NCBI GenBank assembly: GCA_031290075.1
Contig: JAITOG010000058.1
Location: 1 to 5,694, forward strand
Source of the DNA: Holosporales bacterium
GTDB taxonomy: Bacteria; Pseudomonadota; Alphaproteobacteria; BNTO01
Length of the DNA: 5,694 nt
Direction: 5' to 3'
Positions 1 through 4,808 of this stretch are shown here, in pieces; within the stretch, counting starts at the first letter, position 1, and every line of letters starts with the position of its first letter. The position numbers were made by a program, and so were the translations under genes. Under the pieces are notes generated by a model. It was not told where the DNA came from, searched no databases, and worked only from the letters and a program-made list of their open reading frames with translations.

Positions 1-102
1 TGTGCTGGAACAGAAACAATCAAGCATGCTGGTGATTAAACGAGTTAGCTGCCCGCAAAAAGTTTCACCAAGTTTTGAAAAAAATATTTCAATAAAATCC
101 AT
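1..102 (-). CDS. Possible 5' end of an unidentified minus-strand gene (partial, runs off the left edge)
   Basis: Reading the minus strand from an ATG at 102-100, 34 codons stay open to the window edge. The peptide starts MDFIEIFFSKLGETFCGQLT and continues with a Ser/Cys-containing stretch. I do not recognise it; it is too short to assign a family. Support for a real gene is a sigma70-like promoter placed correctly upstream (138-165), which would give a leader of about 30 nt, and base composition that is less AT-rich than the spacer further right. Against it, no Shine-Dalgarno sequence precedes the ATG, and 34 open codons could occur by chance. A plus-strand frame (2-112) is also open over the same stretch. 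If real, the gene is divergent from the 725-residue gene starting at 307. Confidence 0.35.
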   Translation of the reverse strand, partial: MDFIEIFFSKLGETFCGQLTRLITSMLDCFCSST

Positions 103-137
103 GGTTAATACATAAAAAAATAGGAAAATCTGATCTC

Positions 138-165
138 AGTATATATCATTTTTATATTTTGTTAA
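138..165 (-). promoter_or_regulatory. Candidate sigma70 promoter for the left-edge minus-strand gene
   Basis: On the minus strand, a -35 box TTAACA (165-160, five of six matches to TTGACA) is separated by 16 bp from a -10 box TATACT (143-138, five of six matches to TATAAT). Transcription would start near position 131, about 30 nt before the ATG at 102. In such AT-rich DNA promoter-like pairs are common, so this is only a good candidate. Confidence 0.45.
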
Positions 166-306
166 TACTTTTTATTGGGCAGGGGCGTAAGCTTCCTCCT
201 CTCCTTCAAATTTTAAAAAATTATAAATTTTAACCATTTTTTAACTTTCTCACCATACCATTAATGCGTAGAGGGAAAATTTCGTTTTTTAAAAGGGGAA
301 GAATTT
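166..306 (+). other. AT-rich leader region of the 725-residue gene, with ribosome binding site
   Basis: This spacer contains no convincing gene. A purine-rich Shine-Dalgarno sequence, AGGGGAAG (294-301), ends 5 nt before the ATG at 307 and fixes that start well. A more GC-rich patch at 175-205 interrupts otherwise AT-rich sequence. A 9-bp direct repeat AAATTTTAA occurs at 208-216 and 225-233. I could not find a well-spaced -35/-10 pair for the plus-strand gene, so its promoter is unassigned. Confidence 0.4.
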
Positions 307-2484
307 ATGTTAAATAATGTTTTTAAAAAGAAAATTGGTATTTTATTAATTTTTTTAGGGGGAAACTTCGGAAATATTGAAGTGGGAAATGGTACTCGAA
401 GTGTAACTGATATAGTCATTAAAATAACTAGTGAACTAAATAGCGTTACTGATACGGCCATAAGAGAAAAAATAGAAAGAATAAAAGAAATTTTGGATGA
501 TACTATAAGTACTGATAATACTATATCTGAGTACAGACGAAATAATATGTATGAGATCCTTTTTGGCGGTGTTGATACTAGTAGCAGTAGTGTAAGTAGT
601 CTTTTAAGTTCTGTAACATCTTATGGTTTTGAAGGTTCGCCAATTGGTATGGCAACGGTTCATAGCCGTTTAAACGAGGTTTTAGACTTAATAGTAAGAT
701 CATTAATTACTGATACTATCGGTGATTCATCAGATACAGCATTGCAAGATGGAAGTACAATTTGGTCTAAATATAATTTTGGACGAGATCTAACATATAG
801 TACTGATTTATCTACGTATTCAACAAGTAACGAACCTTTTCCTTCGTTTTTAAATTTCATCAAAAACCAAATTTTAGGATTAGCTAGTATAATTGATTTA
901 AGTACACTAACTAATATAAAAGTGGGAATAGAAGAGATTTTTACAGGTGATTTTTCTATTATTAGTACTATAAAACTTAAGACTATTTATAACTATCTAC
1001 TCGCTTTAACTAAAAGCGGAATATGCAATACATTTAATGATGCTAGTCTTGATCCAAGTGGTCCACTTAGACAAGATGGCCCCCTTAACAACCTTATAGC
1101 TCCTGATGATGGTACTAATAGTGATCCGACTAATACTGGCTATTCAATAGAAGATCAGCATAATAATACTGTAAATATGATTAACATAAAAATTGTAAAT
1201 GATAATTCTGATTTAATAAGTTTAAGTAACATACTTAGGTCTGCCAATTATATATTTCCTTTAATTATAAATAGAGTTATCCAAGTAGGAGTAAGTGATG
1301 AAGAAAAAAAAATATTAATTGGCAAATACGTGCAACCAGGGTTAACCTTAATGAATTGTTTACATGATATTCGTAAAGAAATTTATGTTAAACCGAAAAC
1401 AACCGATTTAGCAGTTATAAACTTTTTAAAAAAATATCCAGCAATTGGGCTTATTAGTTATGAGAGTAGCTCAAACCTTTTTAATGATACGAGTATTCAA
1501 TCAACTCCTGTTGATGGCAGTAATGCAAAAGTAAAAAAAGCGGTAGAAAAAGTTGCTTCACAATGTAATAGCTTTTTTGCTAGGAGTTTTACAACAGCAA
1601 GAGGTTCAATTACCTCTACTGAGAATTTAGTAACTACTTACCAATACAATTTTGAAAGAATAGTTCCAATGCTTTTGTATCCAAATTCATATACAGAGAA
1701 GCAAAAATGGATTGAACTTTTTGCAGTACCATTAATTAAAAAAATTGATTCAAGTTCAGAAAATGAGCCTTGGTTTTCGATTGGCAATAGTGGATGTGAA
1801 TCACCAAAAAAATATTTCAAAAAAGTATTTGCAGAATGCGCATTATATATTGGTATAGAAACGGTTGATGGTATTTCTAACCTTTTACCATTACCTGAAA
1901 CAACTGATCCTCTTTTTGGCTTATTAGAAACTCTTTTAAATGATCCTTTATTAGCTAATTATGTCAGAGAGTTAAAGGAAAGTAATATTATTACAATTCT
2001 ACAAGATGCTAGAATTCCAGTTAATTTAGGGAAAATTTTTGAGAAACTTACTGCAGCCAAAAATGCAACAGATCCTGGCCTTAGCTCAGATCACCCTGCA
2101 GATATAACAAAGTGGGGAAATATAAATGGGGTATGGTTTGAATGTGGTGCTCAGTTACTTCTTAACTATATTGGTAATCCAAGTGATCCTGGAAATGGAA
2201 CTTGCGAAACTTTATATTCATTAGTAAGAAGGTACGAACTTCAAGATCTAACTAACATAACTAATGCAAATAATATGCGACAAGCTCTTGGAGACCTAAT
2301 TGGTGCAATCAGATACAAATATATGGAGTGCATATATCAATATGGTAGTTTCGATGGTATTCTTAATGCTCTTAAAGTTCTGAGAGTAGGTTTTGAGACT
2401 AGTATTTTGGCAGGTACTGTAACTGGCAATCTACAAGATGCAACAAAAATACTCATTCCTAATGCCTACGATACAGGAGTATAA
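307..2484 (+). CDS. Large orphan, probably exported protein of unknown function (725 aa)
   Basis: I do not recognise this protein and see no motif of a known enzyme family. The N-terminus has a short basic stretch (residues 7-9, KKK) followed by a hydrophobic core around residues 10-18 (IGILLIFLG). This suggests a signal peptide or membrane anchor, although no clear AXA cleavage site follows. Residues 90-106 are rich in serine. The rest looks alpha-helical and mixed in charge, with several Asn/Asp/Gly/Pro-rich loops, for example near 246-281 and 590-633. There are eight cysteines, at about 240, 351, 420, 497, 511, 613, 633 and 675. All lie in the C-terminal two thirds and the number is even, which would suit disulfides in an exported protein (inference). 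No strongly hydrophobic internal helix or terminal anchor is seen. The start is supported by the strong ribosome binding site at 294-301. The gene stands alone and ends 32 bp before a terminator hairpin. An A9 run at 1304-1312 lies inside the frame. A surface or secreted host-interaction protein is the best guess only. Confidence 0.85.
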   Translation: MLNNVFKKKIGILLIFLGGNFGNIEVGNGTRSVTDIVIKITSELNSVTDTAIREKIERIKEILDDTISTDNTISEYRRNNMYEILFGGVDTSSSSVSSLLSSVTSYGFEGSPIGMATVHSRLNEVLDLIVRSLITDTIGDSSDTALQDGSTIWSKYNFGRDLTYSTDLSTYSTSNEPFPSFLNFIKNQILGLASIIDLSTLTNIKVGIEEIFTGDFSIISTIKLKTIYNYLLALTKSGICNTFNDASLDPSGPLRQDGPLNNLIAPDDGTNSDPTNTGYSIEDQHNNTVNMINIKIVNDNSDLISLSNILRSANYIFPLIINRVIQVGVSDEEKKILIGKYVQPGLTLMNCLHDIRKEIYVKPKTTDLAVINFLKKYPAIGLISYESSSNLFNDTSIQSTPVDGSNAKVKKAVEKVASQCNSFFARSFTTARGSITSTENLVTTYQYNFERIVPMLLYPNSYTEKQKWIELFAVPLIKKIDSSSENEPWFSIGNSGCESPKKYFKKVFAECALYIGIETVDGISNLLPLPETTDPLFGLLETLLNDPLLANYVRELKESNIITILQDARIPVNLGKIFEKLTAAKNATDPGLSSDHPADITKWGNINGVWFECGAQLLLNYIGNPSDPGNGTCETLYSLVRRYELQDLTNITNANNMRQALGDLIGAIRYKYMECIYQYGSFDGILNALKVLRVGFETSILAGTVTGNLQDATKILIPNAYDTGV

Positions 2485-2516
2485 TTATTAATTGCAATAA
2501 AGAATAATCCAATCAC

Positions 2517-2560
2517 ACAGGCCAAGCTTAATTCCCTTGGCCTGTTGTTGTGTTGTGGTT
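2517..2560 (+). terminator. Rho-independent terminator-like hairpin after the 725-aa gene
   Basis: A perfect 10-bp inverted repeat, ACAGGCCAAG (2517-2526) and CTTGGCCTGT (2536-2545), encloses a 9-nt loop. It is one of the most GC-rich spots in the window and sits 32 bp after the stop codon at 2482-2484. On the plus strand it is followed by a T/G-rich tail rather than a clean T run. The minus-strand side has no T run. It therefore best serves the plus-strand gene, and may also help insulate it from the convergent PhzF-family gene. Confidence 0.7.
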
Positions 2561-2589
2561 AGAATTTTCAACGCAACAAAGCGGACATT

Positions 2590-2622
2590 TCTAAATTGTA
2601 CTTACAAATAGTATATTTTAGA
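2590..2622 (-). other. Imperfect hairpin just past the PhzF-family gene
   Basis: Arms 2590-2601 and 2611-2622 can form a 12-bp stem with one mismatch and one G-U pair around a 9-nt loop. It begins 7 nt after the stop codon of the minus-strand PhzF-family gene, which fits a 3'-end structure. The stem is AT-rich and no T run follows on either strand, so it is not a classical intrinsic terminator. It may protect the 3' end of the mRNA or be chance pairing. Confidence 0.3.
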
Positions 2623-2629
2623 CTTCTAA

Positions 2630-3463
2630 TCAAGGAATTATTGTTTCCCCTTTTAAAACAGTTATAGCTTGGCCAGCAATACTAACACGATCAGAATCCT
2701 TATAATAAGTCACTTTCAATACTCCCCCTCGTTTTGAAAGTTGACGCGCTATCATAGATTTTTTCCCTAGAATCATTGACCATAATGGGGTTAACCTGCA
2801 ATGAGATGAACCACAAACAGGATCTTCTGGAATCCCAACTTTCGGTGCAAAATATCTTGAAACAAAATCATAGCTTACATTTTCTTTTTCTAACACATGA
2901 TCATTAGATATTGCTGTAATTGAAATAGCACGACAATCTAATATTTTAAGCAAGTCAAAATCTGGAACACAGTTCCATACTTCTTGCTCTGATTTTAAAA
3001 TAATTACGTAAATTAAGGTATCCCTATATACTTCTTCAACATTAACATTCCCTAAAACTTTTTTTAGTAAATCAATTTCCGTATGTACTTCGCACTTGGT
3101 AACTTTGCAAGCTGGGAAATCCATAACAAGCCAGTTTCCATCTTTTTTTACAGTTAAATTCCCAGCTATTGATTTGAATTCAACACAATTTTTCACTAAT
3201 TTTTTTTCAAAAAGAAAATGAGCAGAAGCCAAAGTTGCATGCCCGCAGATTGGAGCTTCATCTTCTGGAGAAAACCAGCGAATATGATAATTATTTTCGC
3301 TGATCTTTTTTAAAAAAGCAGTTTCAGACCAATGCATTTCAAAGGCAATTTTTTGCATAGCTGAATAATCTGGGAAACAATCAACTAAACAAACTCCTGC
3401 AGGATTTCCTTTAAAAGGAGAATCCGTAAATGCATCTATAAGCCATAAAGGAAATTTGTACAT
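2630..3463 (-). CDS. PhzF-family isomerase/epimerase-like protein (277 aa)
   Basis: This is a complete member of the PhzF family (PhzC/PhzF, YddE-like), cytoplasmic proteins with a diaminopimelate-epimerase-type fold of two similar halves. The N-terminal signature is IDAFTDSPFKGNPAGVCLV (residues 9-27). The motif SETAFL (46-51) carries Glu47, equivalent to the catalytic acid of PhzF. Further signatures are FSPEDEAPICGHATLASA (64-81) and EDPVCGSSHCRLTPLW (213-228), which form the active-site loops of the two halves. Length is normal for the family (about 260-300 residues), and the start fits because the signature begins at the usual distance from Met1. No strong ribosome binding site precedes the ATG at 3463. 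In phenazine producers PhzF isomerises a dihydro-hydroxyanthranilate intermediate. No other phenazine gene is seen here, and most family members have unknown substrates, so a phenazine role should not be assumed. The cysteines at 73 and 217 lie where the diaminopimelate epimerase catalytic pair would be expected, although PhzF proper does not use cysteines. The gene converges on the 725-residue gene. Confidence 0.93.
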   Translation of the reverse strand: MYKFPLWLIDAFTDSPFKGNPAGVCLVDCFPDYSAMQKIAFEMHWSETAFLKKISENNYHIRWFSPEDEAPICGHATLASAHFLFEKKLVKNCVEFKSIAGNLTVKKDGNWLVMDFPACKVTKCEVHTEIDLLKKVLGNVNVEEVYRDTLIYVIILKSEQEVWNCVPDFDLLKILDCRAISITAISNDHVLEKENVSYDFVSRYFAPKVGIPEDPVCGSSHCRLTPLWSMILGKKSMIARQLSKRGGVLKVTYYKDSDRVSIAGQAITVLKGETIIP

Positions 3464-3486
3464 TAAAACTAATTATAAGAAATCAT

Positions 3487-3492
3487 ATTATA
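3487..3492 (-). promoter_or_regulatory. Candidate -10 box for the PhzF-family gene
   Basis: The minus strand carries a perfect TATAAT at 3492-3487, ending 23 nt before the ATG at 3463. No good -35 box is found at 16-18 bp spacing (the best at 17 bp is GGAATG). The promoter is weak, depends on an activator, or is false. An operator-like palindrome (3516-3534) lies immediately upstream. Confidence 0.3.
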
Positions 3493-3515
3493 TAAAATAC
3501 ACTATTTTGCATTCC

Positions 3516-3534
3516 TTTCCATTAACTATGGAAA
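3516..3534. promoter_or_regulatory. Operator-like perfect palindrome upstream of the PhzF-family gene
   Basis: TTTCCAT (3516-3522) and ATGGAAA (3528-3534) are perfect inverted 7-mers separated by 5 bp, giving a 19-bp symmetric site typical in size for a dimeric regulator. It sits 23 bp upstream of the candidate -10 box, beside or over the -35 position, in the gap between two minus-strand genes. As RNA it could also fold into a small hairpin, but a T-rich stretch follows only on the plus strand, where no gene ends, so a terminator role is less likely. Confidence 0.35.
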
Positions 3535-3598
3535 CTATTTTTTATCATTTTTATAAATAAAAATTAATATTCTAAATTAAATTACTTTAAAATAAGTC

Positions 3599-3630
3599 TT
3601 AATAAGAAGAAATTTTAATAAGAAGAAATC
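3599..3630. repeat. 16-bp tandem duplication across the stop codon of the truncated dehydratase-like gene
   Basis: The 15-mer TTAATAAGAAGAAAT occurs at 3599-3613 and again at 3615-3629, giving a 16-bp period (3599-3614, 3615-3630, differing only in the last base). The second copy encodes the last residues of the minus-strand protein (ISSY) and its TAA stop at 3617-3615. Removing one copy would restore the same stop, so the duplication itself does not cause the truncation. It does mark this 3' end as a place where replication slippage has occurred. Confidence 0.8.
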
Positions 3631-4646
3631 TTAGAAAACTTTTTATATGATTTAATAGTGGACATATCTAAGGTATGAATAATGTCTTTTTTATGAATAT
3701 TACAAAAATATTGAATTTTGGAAAAAAGCAAAGGATCAAGAGAATTTCCTATAAGAAACACTGTTTCTAACTTGCTAATAAAAAAATTAGTTTCAAGCAA
3801 TTTTTCAATCAAATTTACACCGCCAATAATAGGAATCCCTTCAATAAATGCTTCATCTGATTCTTTAAAGTCTGATTGTAAATGATTTTTTCTAATTATA
3901 TTATTTTTGGAAATAAGAAAATATAGATCATCCAAATTGAATTCTGTGTTGGAATCTCTCCAATCATTGGCAATAATGATTACATTATTAAAACGCTTTA
4001 AAAAGACAGTTTTGTTATTTTTTAAGAAAATTCTAACTTCATCAGAATTTCCAATAATTAAAACCTCTCTGTTAGTTTTTGCAAAAAATTCAAATATAGA
4101 TAATGATTTGGCGGAAATTAAAGCTTTTCGTGAAAAATATAATAATATAGTACAAATAAATAAATTTAAAACAGGAGTACTAATTGAAAAACTTTCTAAC
4201 TGACCAAGTAAAAACATCAAAGGATAAAATATAAGAGTACTTAATGTTAAGGCTAAAAATAAATATGGAGTCTCTTCTTTGGCGTTCTTGCCCGGCGCTG
4301 TTATATAAGTTTTAAATACAATAAAAGTTCCAGTAGATGTTAAAAAAAACACAAACATATTTTTTATCAAAAATCCCGAAGAATATTCAAAAAAATTAGT
4401 ATCAAAAATAAAAGTAGTAATACATAGCGAAAAGAAGGAAATAATACAATCTATTGAAAAAGTTATTCCTTGCGAAATAGAAAAAAAATCATCTATTTTA
4501 GACTTATTTGATATAAGATTAATTATACATGTTTTTAATTGTAAAAAAAAATCTTTCAAAAATAAAAAAATATTATTACTAATAAATCTAGCGAAAATTA
4601 AAGATGACCATACGATTTTTTTGGCTAATAAATTTATCTTTCTCAT
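3615..4646 (-). CDS. Membrane protein like the N-terminal half of WbpM/FlaA1/CapD sugar dehydratases, lacking the catalytic domain
   Basis: The 343-residue product has four predicted membrane helices at about residues 61-81, 90-111, 128-148 and 155-172. A soluble C-terminal region follows that begins REVLIIGNSDEV (193-204). Further on come IEGIPIIGG (268-276) and LETVFLIGNS (293-302). This order matches the membrane part plus CoA-binding-like domain that precedes the SDR domain in large UDP-sugar 4,6-dehydratases of surface polysaccharide synthesis. The usual GAGEAG-type nucleotide loop reads GNSDEV here, so binding may be altered. The protein stops at SKISSY, just where the catalytic NAD-binding domain would start, and no such domain is encoded elsewhere in the window. 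It is either a remnant, a split partner of a distant catalytic subunit, or a stand-alone derivative. An in-frame TTG at 4667 would add 7 residues. I prefer the ATG at 4646 because AGG lies 6 nt upstream and the candidate promoter leaves almost no leader for the TTG. The gene is intact and highly AT-rich. Confidence 0.75.
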   Translation of the reverse strand: MRKINLLAKKIVWSSLIFARFISNNIFLFLKDFFLQLKTCIINLISNKSKIDDFFSISQGITFSIDCIISFFSLCITTFIFDTNFFEYSSGFLIKNMFVFFLTSTGTFIVFKTYITAPGKNAKEETPYLFLALTLSTLIFYPLMFLLGQLESFSISTPVLNLFICTILLYFSRKALISAKSLSIFEFFAKTNREVLIIGNSDEVRIFLKNNKTVFLKRFNNVIIIANDWRDSNTEFNLDDLYFLISKNNIIRKNHLQSDFKESDEAFIEGIPIIGGVNLIEKLLETNFFISKLETVFLIGNSLDPLLFSKIQYFCNIHKKDIIHTLDMSTIKSYKKFSKISSY

Positions 4647-4679
4647 AGAGAACCTAAATCCATCCAATCTACCATATGA

Positions 4680-4707
4680 ATTTTATTACATAATCAAAAA
4701 AAAACAA
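4680..4707 (-). promoter_or_regulatory. Candidate promoter for the dehydratase-like membrane protein gene
   Basis: On the minus strand TTGTTT (4707-4702) lies 16 bp upstream of TAAAAT (4685-4680, five of six matches to the -10 consensus). Transcription would start near 4673, which favours the ATG at 4646 over the TTG at 4667. The -35 match is weak and overlaps an A9/T9 tract, so confidence is low. Confidence 0.3.
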
Positions 4708-4718
4708 GCTTACCAAAA

Positions 4719-4793
4719 CCCCAAAAAAATTGCAGATTCAAACTTCCTGAATTTCAAGAGATTGGCGGCAATTAAAATCTGCATTCTTTGGGG
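4719..4793 (-). terminator. Long inverted repeat acting as a likely terminator of the LRR gene
   Basis: TGCAGATT (4731-4738) and AATCTGCA (4776-4783) form a perfect 8-bp stem around a 37-nt loop. Read on the minus strand, the stem is followed by one A and then seven T residues (4729-4723), as expected of an intrinsic terminator for the LRR gene that ends at 4809. Pairing extends outward, with mismatches and a 2-nt bulge, to a CCCC/GGGG clamp (4719-4722 with 4790-4793). The whole element is therefore a 75-bp near-palindrome. The loop is unusually long for a terminator. The element could instead be a dispersed intergenic palindromic repeat. Confidence 0.5.
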
Positions 4794-4808
4794 GCTCCGG
4801 TATAGCAT

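Noticed and set aside
18..37. Imperfect palindrome around AGCATGCT (23-30)
   Set aside because: The flanking arms AATCA/TGATT are offset by 2 nt and it may lie inside a coding region. It is too weak to call an operator or recombination site.
2..112. Plus-strand open frame at the left edge
   Set aside because: It has no ribosome binding site, and its peptide is not recognisable. The minus-strand reading has a promoter, so I prefer that one, though neither is proven.
261..461. Minus-strand open frame overlapping the start of the 725-aa gene
   Set aside because: It lies opposite a well-supported ribosome binding site and start codon. Its composition (Phe/Pro/Lys-rich) is typical of antisense AT-rich sequence.
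2630..3463. Phenazine biosynthesis locus
   Set aside because: Only a PhzF-family member is present. None of the other phenazine genes is seen, and most PhzF-like proteins act elsewhere.
3907..4203. Plus-strand open frame of 98 codons
   Set aside because: It is antisense to the dehydratase-like membrane protein, has no ribosome binding site and matches no family I know.
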